Assembly (NCBI GenBank): GCA_015179125.1
Contig: WHVA01000468.1
Location: forward strand, 26,342-90,341
Source: Gautieria morchelliformis
Taxonomy: Eukaryota; Basidiomycota; Agaricomycetes; Gomphales; Gomphaceae
DNA length: 64,000 nt
Direction of reading: 5' to 3'
The position numbers were made by a program, and so were the translations under genes. Below the pieces are notes generated by a model. The model was not told the DNA's origin, did no database searches, and saw only the letters and a program-made list of their open reading frames with translations. Positions 26,889 to 39,586 of this stretch are shown piece after piece. The first letter of the stretch is position 1. Every line of letters starts with the position of its first letter.

Positions 26889-28400
26889 GTCAATATGTCC
26901 TTGGGCAGGCTGCTCGCATGCGCCAACTACCGGACAGTACATCCATGACAAACGGCGGATATAATTTTTGACGAAACTTGCATCGATGTATTGTTGGAAG
27001 CACCATCCAGTCAGTAATCCTTCCCTTGTACCACGAGGTAGAACTCACGCCGATGATCCGCCTCAAGATGACACTTATCAAGTGATAGTGTTAACTATAT
27101 AGACTTGTGCATCCGCCATTTAAAAGTTGTAACACATAGCCTGCACTCGTGCTTTGCGACTTTACATCGGTGTGTCTTCCGAAGACACTGTCTCGTTGAG
27201 AAGCCGTCCCTGCTTCTCCGCCGGGGTCTCGAACCGTGAGGGTCTACGAAATATGTAGTTCCTGCTCCCTGCATGGGAATTCCCGGGGATAAATAATTGC
27301 ACGGTGGCACCTGGTGGGCACCGTTCGCGTGTTGTTGGGACATGCAAAAACCGGCACAACAAATCCCGATAGCACGGCGTTTCTTCTGTGATCAAATGAT
27401 GCGTACTGTAATGTTAACACTGCAGGATGTATATCCAACCACTTTCTTACCTCTTCCGCAATGTTTAGTGAAAGTCGACACTGGTTACATTTGGTCTGAC
27501 TCCATTTGGTCTAGACCTTGCTTGGCAGTCTTTCCCCACTAGTAATAAACTTCTGTGCAGTGTGAGGGTATTAAATTAATGGCGCTTTACTCGTGACCTT
27601 GAAAGCATTACAGGATCCATTATCCGCAACACCGGCCATATTACCTGAAGATCGAACAGTGGCTGGTAAGGGCGCATGTAAATAATCACCTGGGTAATGA
27701 GGCTGGACCTGGCTGGGCCTTTGGCGGACCTCCATGGCCAGATTGTAACAATCTGCATAGCCTTGTTGAGACCTTCGGTATGGAGCCATTATGAAATAAT
27801 ACTGAAGATATTGGAGTGAAACTTTCTACCAGGGTCCCTTCCACCAGCTAGTAATCGAGCCGGGTCAACACCAATGAGTGATCGAGGCACCCGCCTCCGT
27901 CCTATCTCGTGACCATGCAGGGTCGTTGCGCCTATTTGACCGGCCTTTCCAGTAGGGACAACTTTCTTACAACTTGGCCGGCAGAAAAGGTTATAGCCAA
28001 CCCAATACTGCTTTCACAACGCTGTGACTTATGCTTCTGTAGTATCCACGCTATATCGGGAGGGTGCTATGTGGAGCGGAGAGTATGGAGGATGCCGAAC
28101 CAATCGAGTCAGAACCACCGCCCAATGCCGAGAGATTCGTGGCTACCAGGCCAGATTGAGAAGCCTTCCTTTTTCATCATCCATGAATTCTGCGTCAAAG
28201 CTGGCCCCATTAGCCCGCATTGTGGATAGCTTATTTAACCACGGTTTCAAAGTTTCAGATGGGACGCCCATCACATACGCCAGCTTGCGGCGAGGCCTCA
28301 TGCGAGACACCACCCGTCTTTAAATTGCCTCCCCTCCCCTCCCCTTATTCAAGACTGCCCATATACTTCGAATCCCCCACTTCCCAGCCCACACCTATCA
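26889..28400. other. Intergenic with possible degenerate minus-strand exons
   Basis: Several minus-strand blocks between 27980 and 27230 stay open between plausible splice sites: VPTGKAGQIGATTLHGHEIG...GVDPARLLAGGRDPG (about 27940-27830), MAPYRRSQQGYADCYNLAMEV (27789 down), and LNIAEE joined to YASFDHRRNAVLSGFVVPVF (27450-27250). They suggest an unrecognised gene or a decayed one, but I cannot join them into one frame or name a family. The last 80 bp form the presumed promoter of the downstream kinase-like gene, with pyrimidine-rich CCTCCCCTCCCCT just before the ATG. Confidence 0.3.
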
Positions 28401-30060
28401 ATGTCCGGTACCGAACATGACTTGCCAGTCGCAGATGCGACTCGCGACACAAATTCAGATGCTACGCTGGACGAAGTCCAGGTGCCTCCATGGCGCTTCG
28501 GCGCACCATTGACGCGAATGGTCAGACTCGAATACCTGTCCTCGTCATCAGCTCAAAGTAGCGACGCGGACGATCTTGAGGACCCAGAGGATTCCGAATA
28601 TTTTGTTCGTGATGAGCAAATCAATCACATCGAGGAAGATATGTCTCTCTTCGATTTAGCACTAGCTCGTCGCGATGGTGACGCCGCGGATGGAGACCCA
28701 TCCCTGCGCTCAACCAGTCACGCATACGTGAACCATGTCGTCAACGACATGGTGCCTCTCATTTCAAGCTCGATCTCACCCAGTGTATGTGTTCTGCAAT
28801 TTCTTACCGTAATGATTTTTGTCAATTGTTTGCTATAGCTGTCTATGCATGCTACGACTTCCCATCCTCGTACCCGCTGCTCGTCAGGCACCTACCTTCC
28901 ACCGTCACTTATGGTCGCGAACTTGCCCTATGGCGCTACTTGAACGATGCTCCGTTACGACGTGACCCATGGAATCCCTCACCTCCTGTGCTGTCAATAA
29001 TCGAGCGAGAGCTGCCTATTTCAACGGCTGAATGTCTTTCACAGACCGAAGCTGATAGCGGTGAAGACGCAGCGTATATTGTCATGGACCGGCTGTACCG
29101 CCTGCAAGATAATCCTTTAAAAAGTGTCGGGGATTGGATCGATTTTATACGCCAATTGCTTCAGGTAATTAATTGTCAAAGGTCGGCGGTTTGAATCTGG
29201 AGTTTACACTGCTATTTTTAGGGCCTGGTCTTCCTCCACGAACACAATATTGCAGGTGTCTCATATCCTCTTGTTGATGAAACCTGGCCACCCGCCTTCA
29301 TGATGGATATTGGGCTTGCTCCCCCACAGACGCATTTCTCCCGCGTCGATTTTCCGGTCAAATATTATCTTCTCGATTTCTCAAGGGCCGTGAGGCTACG
29401 GGTCAGTGCACTGGCACGCCCTTCATGTTCCGATCAAATTTCTGGTTTGCGCGGACGGTCGAAAAACACTGTTCTTCTCTCCGCATCTCGGCCTCGAGTT
29501 CCTGCCATGCTTCCGGATCCGTTCATCGGGTCTCTAAGCCTCGATACCCATTCGATGAACCTTACATTCACTTTAGCAGATGCACGGGCCCGTTCAGATT
29601 CGGACGTAACCTTTGTTTCGTCCGGATTCGACACGCCGGATGCTAATGCTCCACATATAGACACTCCGAAGCAGTGTCATTTCTTCTCTCAGCCAAGTTC
29701 CATTGAAAGATTCTCCGACCCTGAGGCGGAGTCCGGGTCTGAGGAAGCCACTTCTGACGAGGAAATGCACAGTGTCAGAGTTGTTAGTCCTGCCACACGG
29801 GCCTTACTCTTTGCGGCGGACCTCAAACGCCTCGCCCTAATGTTGGAAGACGCAGTTCAATTGGTGCACTATCTTTATTCTAATCTTATACCAGAGCTTG
29901 GCTAATATACCCTTCTTTAGGCTAGTCCCGTGAGGGACGTGCTTGTTCCGATATTTACCGCTATGCGACAGGCCAAGATACTCTCTTTAAGTGCTGAAGA
30001 CGCCCTCAGATCGTTCGAGAACATTGTCCGTCCGCTCGACGTGGCGACTGTTGTAACATA
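28401..30060 (+). CDS. Degenerate protein kinase-like (pseudokinase) protein
   Basis: Spliced protein starting at ATG 28401, with an acidic, serine-rich N-terminus (residues 1-75). It resembles a large Agaricomycete kinase-fold family: LLVRHLPSTVTYGRELALWRYL, then DWIDFIRQLLQ joined to GLVFLHEHNIAG, then PVKYYLLDFSRAVRLR. The catalytic HRD is missing after HNIAG and the DFG is DFS. After an intron near 29861-29923 the final exon reads ASPVRDVLVPIFTAMRQAK...ALRSFENI, like the end of a C-lobe, and stops at about 30060. The stretch between DFS and this block (about 150 residues) is serine-rich and not kinase-like. It is a catalytically dead kinase or a decaying gene; frames remain open, so I favour an expressed pseudokinase. 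Confidence 0.55.
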
Positions 30061-31898
30061 GGCGTGGCTTGGGTCTCGGTCCCCGGATACCTATGGAATG
30101 TGCGATCTGTCAGTTGATGATTTCGGTGACCCCTCGCCACAACGTCGACGCTTGGCACGTCGAATTCACGCCGTAGGCACATCATCCAAGTGACAGGGTG
30201 TACTCGAAAGTGCTTGGCTTCACCAAACGTGACCTTGTTACTTTGCTACTCATTGCTGACTGTATCTCACTTAATTGCTTTTCATCTGATAGTCGTTTGA
30301 CGTCAGCCTTGGCTGTACGCATGCATCAATTGCCTGTATTTTTGAAGCTAGCTTTGTCCTGTATTGTACCCCCCATATTATTACTTAACTATATGAAATA
30401 AGAATAACAAACCCAGTGTTATTTGTGCGCTAGTCCAGCATCAAGGGTTTCCCGAGAGGCCGCCTTCTCCGACACACTCCGCAATATCTTGTAACAGCTT
30501 CAAAGGCCTGATAAACTCTGCCCGTAACTAACAATTTTTTACTAAATATCGGTGGAGTTCTGTGACATACGTTGCCGTTGCAGACTATTCAAAAATCGGG
30601 CGCGCGCGGTGGATCCGAGTCTCAAGCAGCTTCGAAGTTCCCGGCCGCCGCCAGACCGCTGATCGGTTCTCTTGTTTTGAGTCGTCGTGTGTGATGCTTG
30701 AAAGGTGAAACTGTATGTAGACCCCTAGCAGCTAGATATGATTGTAGACTTCCATATCGCACGACCCCCTCAGACCTGAGGGGCGATATATTTCGATGAT
30801 GTTGATGCTAAGCCCTGACCAGTGCATTCGTGCTGCGGCAGTTGAGTATGTCATCGAAATAAACACGAATCCGGAGGTGGATCTTAGGAGTTCAAACGTA
30901 CAAGTTTCAGCACTTTTCAAAAAAGGGTAAAATCGGGCAGCGCTGGAAGAACGATTATAGACGGTGGAGTCATTGAAAGTTGTCATTGGCTAGAAAGAAC
31001 CGGATAGCATATGCATCTCTGTAGATAAAGCAATGCGGCCGACCGCCACGTTGAGTATCCATTGTATGTCAGATACGAGAAGAGTCAGTAATATTCAAGG
31101 ACGTTCGATTGCAAGAGTGTTCACAGTTCACCGGGCCCTGATGTCAATGGGAGACGAGTATCCCAAACTGAAAGCTGAGGGCTCGGTGGACTACGCAGAA
31201 CTTGAGGTGCTGAGTCCGGATGCAAAGATGCCTTGCTTCCTGATCAGAAGTCAATGGCGTAGTCAGGAATATGATAACAAATATATAAGGGGATCATGGA
31301 TCATCGATGATACTTCAAATGATATATCAGGCATTGAGCCAGAATTGTTAAAGGCGAAGTCCGCTTGTCGCCATCCTGCGAATCACCATGAACCCAAAAT
31401 ACTCCTGCGAACGGTTTCACCATGTTCGAAAAGAGCAGCTGTATAGCCTTCTATGAGGATTGATATCGGACTAGCAAGCATTGACCTCGTGAATGTACGC
31501 ATGGGGAAAGGTAACGCCCGTGGTGTCTGCTCAATAGTGTTCAACTTACCCGATCCATCATCGACTGGATTGATATTGGACTAGGCATTGTCCTCGTGAA
31601 TGTACGCATGGGGAAAGATAACGCCCGTGGTGTAATAGTGTTCAACTTACCCTATCCATCATCGACTGTAACCAGATGACCTCACTCAAGAGCCTTATCG
31701 ACCCTTACCGCTCCGTGAAGTTGGACGTTGACGCTGAACGGAGACATGCTTTCGCCTTCGATCCGAGTAAAATCCTGCAAGCGATGAAGACAATACGCCC
31801 GTTGGAATATATCAGTCTCAATACGCTCGGGGAGTCCAACAGGTCTTGTTACTGCACACCCACGGTCCGTCAATCCTCCATTCACCAGAAGATAATGC
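30061..31898. other. Intergenic between two 3' ends
   Basis: About 1.8 kb. It contains a plus-strand open frame of 137 codons (31033-31446) without recognisable similarity and the two-copy repeat at 31458-31669. No gene is supported. Confidence 0.3.
31458..31669. repeat. Two-copy tandem repeat of about 105 bp
   Basis: Copies 31458-31566 and 31567-31669 both begin GGATTGATAT and share CTCGTGAATGTACGCATGGG, AACGCCCGTGGTGT, ATAGTGTTCAACTTACCC and CATCATCGACTG. They differ by a few substitutions and small indels. No open frame spans it and its role is unknown. Confidence 0.8.
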
Positions 31899-33084
31899 TT
31901 AATGAACATGGCCACTGTCATGTCCGTGTCCCACGAGGGATCCAATCACAAAAGGGAGAAAGATTCCGCCGACGAGGAGGGAAACCCGCTGCTGCTTGCT
32001 CATTTCCTCCATTGGAAGTGAATCACCATGGTCATGAGAATGGGAACCAATGTCTTGGATGACAGTCGCTACATAGAGGAAGGTGCCGCCCTGTTGCAAG
32101 CAGATGGTTTCAAGTTAATAGTCAACAGCGACAACCAGCAGCACCTACAGAGATTAACAGAGCGACCCCGGTCCAATTCCCGGCATGGGCACCAATGAAA
32201 TTTAGCAGAACGAATGAGACCAGCGTACCCACAGGTGTGGCTGCACTGAAGACTGCCACGTGTTTTTTTATATCAGAGCGTGGAAGAGAAGTAGACAGCA
32301 GCGACGACGTTAGAGCCAGAGCAGTTGGTGCTAGATAAACATAAGTTTTAATCACATGCAGGCCAAAAAAATGACTCCAAGAGGCAAACATTTGTGTATG
32401 ATCAATGCGATAAAAACGACCAAGGAGAGGCTCGTGTCAGAGCCACTCTCCCCGGAAGCCGAAGCGCCGAGGGCTAAACCATCTGCAAGAGAGTGAATGA
32501 CGAGTCCGAGGGTAAGGGGATACGCTATAACTTGAACTGGAGGTCTGGGCTTGTCACCGGCTTCCGCGCTCGCTCGGAGGTTGGGGTTAGTTTCAACGTC
32601 TAACCGATTCTGATCATAATCCATGGTGTCCCCAGCCAGCGGGGGCATTTCAAATACTGGCTGGGGTTTGGAAGGTGTTGTACTGGTCACATGCGGCGTG
32701 AAATACTGTTCGAGGATGAGCATGAAAGCGAATCCGACGAGAAGCGAGAGCGCAATCTGAGAGGTCAGCGAAGATCCTCCAGTAGCCAAAACTGCTTCAA
32801 TTCCCCTTTGAGAGTAGGGTGTCAGAGATTCAGAGCGATCTGCAGCAAACAGGAACTGACTCCGGGATGATGACGCCCAAGGCTGCCCCTAGAAGAAGTC
32901 CGTTGCCGAACGTGGAGAGCTGAAGGCGACGCTTTGCTAATACACCTGTGAGTATTCAATCTTTCACGAATACTAGCAGCCCTGACTCACCAGAGAACAT
33001 GAATGAAAGAGGTAAGATGCCGACAGTGAAGGACGAAACACCAAGAACTAACGAGAGCGTTACTACTCTCCAGATTCCTTCCAT
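31899..33084 (-). CDS. SLC39A9: ZIP family zinc transporter, ZIP9-like
   Basis: Zinc-iron permease of the ZIP9 branch, likely exporting zinc from Golgi or vesicles to the cytosol. ATG at 33084 (MEGIWRVVTLSLVLGVSSF). Exons are joined by short introns near 33000-32950, 32870-32780, 32390-32345 and 32145-32097. Diagnostic helices are present: IHSLADGLALGASA (helix IV, metal-binding H/D) and ALIIHK joined to APTALALTSSLL (helix V), then VGTLVSFVLLNFIGAH and GGTFLYVATVIQDIG. The histidine-rich loop HSHDHG precedes the last helix GIFLPFVIGSLVGHGH. Against the human protein the region after FLYVATV is shorter. It shares a 209-bp promoter with POL1. Confidence 0.85.
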
Positions 33085-33293
33085 TTTGAGGTTTCTAGGC
33101 AAGAAAGGTGAAGCGAGAGTCTGAACAACAAATGAGCGCTGTGGCCACAGCGCCCGCGACTGAAATCGTGAGACATACTACGCCGAGTAGCTGGAAGACG
33201 CGTTATAGTTACGCGCCGATTCTTCCCTTTCGCGTCTCTTTCTCTCATTCCGACACGCGTTTTCTCTCAGCCCCGTTACTTACGCGTGTCGTA
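33085..33293. promoter_or_regulatory. Divergent ZIP9/POL1 promoter with three MCB boxes
   Basis: The 209 bp between the two ATGs contain ACGCGT three times (33198-33203, 33255-33260, 33282-33287) plus ACGCGC (33211) and TTCGCGT (33229). ACGCGT is the MluI cell-cycle box bound by MBF, which in yeasts drives DNA-replication genes, POL1 included, at G1/S. The sites cluster on the POL1 side. Regulation of POL1 by an MBF-like factor is inferred. Confidence 0.65.
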
Positions 33294-36200
33294 ATGTCCA
33301 AAGCAGCCAAGTTTGCTGAATATAAGAGAGCAAGAGAAGGAGGAGGTCGCGCTTGGAAGGTACGACACCCGTGGCATTCAGTCTGGTTGATTCCGACGCG
33401 TCAAATCGCAGCCTGCTAAAGATACAGATATATATGACGAAGTGTCTGAAGACCAGTACAAGAAGATTGTCAAAGGACGTCTGCAACGCGATGATTTCGT
33501 CGTGGACGATGGCATAGATGGTTATGCGGATAATGGTATGGACGAATGGGAAGCTACCGAGGATGTAGTCGAAGATCAGAGCGAAGAAGACGTCGAGTAT
33601 GCTAGGAGACGTGAGTCATTCTGATAAATATCTCGTCTATTGGCGCGTCAACAATTATGTCCAGGCCAGAAGAAGAAATCCGCGAAGAACACATCAAATC
33701 CAGTCAAGAAGGCCCCGCCCCCTCCGCCTCCAGATATTAGTGCTTATCGACCAGTCATATCAGCAGCAAAAGAAGAGGAACTTATGAGTGACATCCTATC
33801 TTCCATGGATGCGGCTCCGCTGCCCGTACCTAAAAATCGAAAACGCAAATCTTCACCGGAGTACGATGCCTCTTCGTCACCCCTCTCTTCGGGCTCGCGC
33901 TTCTCCACTTACAGACACTCAAAGCTCTCTAGCGGATTTACTTCGTCTGACCCTCCGGACGAAGGCAACTTCCCGTCAAGCGATGGCGCACCATTCAGTC
34001 CCCCCAAAAAGTTAAAAGTAGGTGACACCAGAGGCGTTGGCGTGACACCAGCGGTAGACAAACTCACGAAGATGGAGTTCAATACACCTGGGGCATCTGA
34101 CACCTCTTTCGACGATATGACGTTCGATACCGATGATATGTGCATGGATCTGGACCTCGACATGAACTCAACTACGGCCCTCAGGAAGGAGGAACCGGAT
34201 GTCAAGATGGAAGCAAATGTTCCTATACCCCAACTCAACCTCATGGTAAAGGATGAAGAAAAGGAGGACGCGTTACCTTCATGGCTCAGCGTTCATGCCG
34301 CACTAAATGTTACTGATGACTCTGTCGGAACACTTGATCGACACCGGTCGTCTAATTCTTCAAATATATCTGCGCTGGAGGAGGATGGGTCATTGCGCTT
34401 CTACTGGATTGATTACCTTGAGCTCGATGGAAAGGTATACTTCGTGGGCAAGGTTCTTGATAAGCAGACCAAGCTTTATGCCAGCTGCTGTGTGACAGTT
34501 GAAGGTCTTGAACGTAACTTGTACGTGCTTCCACGAAATTGTCGTGTTGGTATGTGCTTCTGGATCGCTGTATGCGCTTGCCTGATAAATCATAGATGAC
34601 GGCCTGGACATGGACACCATCCCCACACAAGACGACGTATATGACGACTTTGACCGGGTGCGTCGCAAAGTTGGGGTCAAGTCATGGGCAGCCAAGTGGG
34701 TAAAACGCAAGTACACCTTCGGTGAGGAAGGCGTACCCACTGGTGAAGCTGACTGGATGAAAGTTGTGTACGGGTTCAACGGTTTGTTGTTCGTATTTTT
34801 CTTGCGATGGCCCTTGATCATTCCGAGCAGAGCCACAAATTCCCAAGGATATATCGAGCCCGAACTTTGCACGAGTCTTTGGCACAAACACTAGCGCATT
34901 TGAGCTTCTCGTTTTGAAGCGCAAAATCATGGGTCCTTGCTGGCTTGAAATTAAGAAGCCTGAAATGAACAACAAAGGAGTATGTTCCTTCACCGGTTTT
35001 TGTTGTTTTGTGACGTGCTCAGCCACATTGTATTCCAGGTTTCATGGTGCAAGTTGGAGGCGACTGTTTCGAATCCCAAAGATATCAACCCGTTCTCCGA
35101 ATCTGACACCACAGCGCCGAAGGACACCCCTCCCCTCACGGTGATGAGCCTCAGCGTCAGAACCATTGTGAACCACAAGGAAAACAAACGCGAGGTTGTA
35201 TGTGTGTCGGCAAGGACATGGTCTAATAGTTCGTTTTTATGACCTTTTCCAGGTTTCCATCGATCGTTGATAATTCTTGCGCTTTCCTTAGCTCACATAG
35301 ATGATCCAAAACCTCCTGGGGAACTTCCCTGTACTGTATACACGTACGTCCGGCCGCTGGACAAATTTCCGAATGGCTTTGAGGCAAAGGCAAGGGAGAA
35401 CAAGACATCCAAGATAGTGCCCATGAAAAACGAGCGGATGTTACTCAATCAACTGCTGGGTAAAGTTTACCTTTCATACGGTTAGGTACTCTCTGATGTC
35501 CCGAGAATCTAGTAACAATCCACAAAGCCGACCCAGACGTTATTGTTGGTCACGAATTCCTGGGCGTTTCACTGGACATATTGCTTCACCGCATGCGGGA
35601 ACTGAAACCCGAGCACTGGTCGCGCATCGGGAGGTTCAGGCGTTCCAAATGGCCTATGGTTGGGAAACAAGGAACAAATCTCAAATTTCTGAACGGACGG
35701 TTACTCTGCGACCTCGCGAGTGATGGAGCACGGGTGGGCGTTTGGCGTGATAGTCCGTGATCTGATATCTAATCTCCCCTATTTTGTCAGGACATGATCA
35801 CATCGACAACTTGGTCCCTGACCGAGATGTGTGCATCACATCTCAAGGTTGAAAGGCAGGATATAGACCCGGACGATACCCTCAAATATCTAGACGGCAG
35901 CTTGCCATCACCCATGGAAATGTTAACCTTTGTCCAACACTGCGAGACCGACGCTCATTTCCAGATGGCAATTGCCTCGAAAGTTCAAATCCTTCCGTTG
36001 ACTAAACAGCTGACCAACCTCGCCGGCAACTCCTGGTGAGCCTTCTACTGGTTCAGTCTAGTTTATGGTTTCTTTCTGACAACACCTGTTTCTAGGAACA
36101 AAACTTTGAATGGTGGTCGTGCCGAACGCAATGAATACATCTTGCTGCATGAATTCCACCGACTAAAGTATATCTGTCCAGACAAGAGTTGGGGCAAGAA

Positions 36201-38647
36201 ATCGACTATTGTTCGTAAGAACGAGGCAGAAGAGGGTGATGGGGCTGCCACTACGACGAAGAGCAAGAAGGACAAATACAAAGGTGGCTTGGTCTTCGAG
36301 CCGAAAAAAGGGCTGTGGGACAAGTTCATCCTCGTCATGGACTTTAACTCGCTTTATCCTAGCATCATCCAGGAGTACAATATCGACTTCACGACAGTAG
36401 AGAGAGTTGAAGATGAGGTTTGAACATTGGCTATCATGCACAATATGAAGGGACCATGCTAATATGAATCTGTAGGGCGGCGAAGAGAAAATTCCCGAGC
36501 CTCCATCTTCAGATATTGCCCAGGGTGTCCTTCCTCGTCTCATTGCTACCCTTGTCAACCGTCGACGGCAGGTGAAGAGCCTAATGAAAGATCGCTCCGC
36601 AACACCTGCGAAACTCCTTCAGGCATGTATATGGTTGCTACATCTGAGAACAGTCCCTAATCTGTATCTGTCACCAGTATGATATCAAGCAGCTGGCGCT
36701 GAAGCTCACGGCGAACAGTATGTATGGGTGCCTCGGCTTCGAATATTCTCGGTTTTACGCTCGACCCCTTGCTGCTCTGACAACATTTAAGGGTCGAGAA
36801 ATCTTGACTCAAACCCGTGAGCTGGCTGAGAGTCTGCAACTAGATGTAAGTGGGCGATTGTCTCACATAGTTACCAGCTGATCCGACTCATCGTGACAGG
36901 TTGTCTATGGTGATACCGATTCCGTCTTCGTGAACTCGAACGTGACCGATTTAGCCGATGCGTTGAAGACTGCACACGAATTCAAGAAGCAGGTCAATGA
37001 CCGGTACAGGCTACTAGAAATCGACCTAGATAGTGTTTTCCAACGCCTACTACTTTTGCAAAAAAAGAAGTATGCCGCTGTTAAAGTTGGAGATGGCGGG
37101 AAGACAAGCACAGAAATCAAAGGCCTTGATATGAAGCGGCGAGAATATTGCCGTTTATCAAAGACGGTATCACAGCGAGTATTGTTTATTCGATGCTGTA
37201 TCTGTTTTATTCACGTTTGAAGCCTCTAGGTATGTTTTAGATCAAATATTGTCTGGCGAAGAGACCGAAATTGTCGTGGAGAAAATCCACGAGTACCTCT
37301 CAGCCATCGGTGAAAACATACGAGCAGGCAAAATGGGCATAGATGAATTCATCGTTTTCAAGGTAAGTGAGCAGTTACAGCTCGAACCTAACTGCAAAGT
37401 CATACTCCACCGGTGCGCAGCGTTTGGGTAAAAATCCAGAGGATTATCCAGATGGAAAGAGTCAGCCACACGTACAAGTAGCGCTACGCCTGAAAGTCAA
37501 AGGCCAATCTGCAAAAGCCGGTGATGTCGTCCCATATGTGTTCTGCCTTGGGGAAGACGGGCAAACTGCCAAAACTGCCCAAGCAGACAAAGCGCGACAT
37601 CCAGATGAACTTCGCAGAGCAAGGAATGAGTTTAAAATCGGTAAAGGGTTCAACTTCTTGCAATTACAGCCTGTAATGAGACCGTCTTCAGATTTCGAAC
37701 ATTATTTATCACAACAAATCCTCCCTCCCATTGAGCGATTATGTGAACCTATAGAGGGCACAGATCGAGCGCGACTTGCTGAATGTCTTGGTAACGGTTA
37801 CTGTAGTATTCCCTGGGTAGGATATCCTAAATTTGCTTTGGTCAGGGCTGGATCCGACTCGATACAAGAGTGGTGGGGGAGGTGCATTCGAAGAGCGTGC
37901 CTTTGGCACCCTAGACTCACAACTAGCCGACAAGGATCGATTCAAGGACGCCACGGCTTTCACTGTTACATGTACTCAATGTGAAGGTTTGGTCGAATTT
38001 GAGCCTATCTACGACCGAGAGGTAGGCCTCTTGGGTACTCTTTATCCTGCAGAAGCTCAATCAACCTGCCTTCAATAAAAGCGATCCATCGTGACCTCTG
38101 CGGGACCAGCTTGCCTGGGCTGCTCAACCAGGTTACCAACGTCGCACCTACAGCTTCAGTTGGAGCTGCAGATACGAAGTCACGTAGCAAAGTATTACGA
38201 GGGCTGGACCGAGTGCGATGACCCAACATGCCGGAATCGGACACGGATGATGAGCGTATATGGCCGGCGATGTATGAAGACCCACTGTCGCGGAACCGTC
38301 GCCTTAGAGGTACTGCCCCAACGCACTTTCTCAGTTTCAAGTTGACTAATGCGTTGACGATAGTATTCGGATATGAAGCTGTATCATCAGCTGTTGTACT
38401 ACGCCTCGTTATTCGATGCAGAGAAGATCGTCAAAGGTGCCAAAGGAACGGCTAAACATGGTGAGGCTTCTTTCAATATGACTAGGGTGTGTCTGAGAAT
38501 GCCTTGTCCTAAGACGAGGTAGTCGCTCTCGTCGATGTTAATAACCCGTTCCTTTGTGCGATGACGACGACTGTTGATAAGTATCTCAACAACTGTGGGC
38601 GACGCTGGGTCGAGCTAGATGGACTGTTTTCATTCATGAAGATTTGA
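33294..38647 (+). CDS. POL1: DNA polymerase alpha catalytic subunit
   Basis: Catalytic p180 subunit of the polymerase alpha-primase complex that starts leading and lagging strands. ATG at 33294 ([15 protein letters not shown]). The N-terminus carries the [12 protein letters not shown] motif and an acidic disordered region. The exonuclease-like domain follows (FDVVGHEFLG-type, [19 protein letters not shown]). B-family motifs are intact: region [19 protein letters not shown] (about 36340-36390), region [23 protein letters not shown] (about 36701-36760), region I YGDTDSVF (about 36907-36930) and KKYAAVKV. The C-terminus has cysteine pairs for two zinc sites (CTQC, CDDPTC, C...C) and ends LFSFMKI. 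About twenty short introns; the reading joins in frame throughout. Intact. Confidence 0.93.
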
Positions 38648-38747
38648 GGACTAGAACTTGAATTGTGATTAATCATGTAACCATTAGTGTACTGCACTTT
38701 GGCGGCGTTGGCGCGACAATACATACAGCAATGCTTGAATGCCCCGT

Positions 38748-39497
38748 TTACGCTTCCGATTTATTACTATTGGAAGTCGAGGTACACGGCATGGTGAGAC
38801 TTTGCGCGGGGTCCACGGTGACATACTTTTGGCGGTGGTAAACTAAAGGAAGGAGGCTCTCGTCGATCTCCTCAGGTGGGTCTCCTGTAGATGCCTGATC
38901 AGGAGACGTCTCTTTCTCCACCCTAAGCACCCGTGCAACAAATAACTCTGACACCTGCCCCTCAGTCTGTTGTTCTAACGGTGTATTCTCGCCCGACCTT
39001 TGTGGTGAATCGGGACCGGGATATCCTCCTAAAGGAACTGATCCAACCAAGGTACATGATAATGCGCCTAGGCAACCATGCAAAATGGGTATACCTTCCG
39101 GGCTAAGGAAGAAATCTGTTGAAGCGAAAGGGTCCTCACGCTGACGGGAAAACCGAAGCGCAAGGTGCGCTTGGGATGCGGAAAGTAGGTTGATGACCAT
39201 GTGGGATCTGAGGGAAATACGTGGCTGCTCGCGGTGCAGAGATTCTGCCATACGCGACGGCGTTCGTAGAGAGAACGAGACAAAGGGCTGTGGGTACATG
39301 GCAATGGATGCGAAAGAGGACAATGTCGCGCCGTGATAGACGGGACGTAGGTCGTGCTCCATTGTCGGAAGCACAGTTGTGATCACAGAGACTGATTGCG
39401 CTGTCGCACGCATCAACGAAAGACATTTCCTCCGCGTTTCGTCTGTGCAATAGACTCGACTTTGGGGAAAACGCGTGCGGAACGCGGACCTGCTCAT
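38748..39497 (-). CDS. Flavin reductase-like (FMN-binding) protein
   Basis: Intronless gene of 249 codons. The first ATG is at 39497 (the open frame begins one codon earlier at TTG). The N-terminus MSRSAFRTRFPQSRVY is arginine-rich without acidic residues, so a mitochondrial presequence is likely. The flavin reductase-like domain runs from about residue 20 to 200: ATAQSVSVITTVLP, YHGATLSSFASIAMYPQPFVSFSLRTPSRM, INLLSASQAHLALRFSR, HGCLGALSCTLVG and GQVSELFVARVLRVE. These proteins use FMN and NAD(P)H; the substrate is unknown. It converges on POL1 with 100 bp between the stops and lies 90 bp downstream of the uL29m gene. Confidence 0.8.
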   Translation of the reverse strand: MSRSAFRTRFPQSRVYCTDETRRKCLSLMRATAQSVSVITTVLPTMEHDLRPVYHGATLSSFASIAMYPQPFVSFSLRTPSRMAESLHREQPRISLRSHMVINLLSASQAHLALRFSRQREDPFASTDFFLSPEGIPILHGCLGALSCTLVGSVPLGGYPGPDSPQRSGENTPLEQQTEGQVSELFVARVLRVEKETSPDQASTGDPPEEIDESLLPLVYHRQKYVTVDPAQSLTMPCTSTSNSNKSEA

Positions 39498-39586
39498 CAA
39501 GAGACTGATTTTGACATTACGTGATCAGCAGTCACTTGCCGCAATTACACTGGTAGAGTAGCGTATTTAGTATATAAGTAGTGACA

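Noticed and set aside
31676-32062. 128-codon plus-strand open frame opposite the ZIP9 3' end
   Set aside because: The part over ZIP9 is the antisense of conserved coding sequence; nothing recognisable remains.
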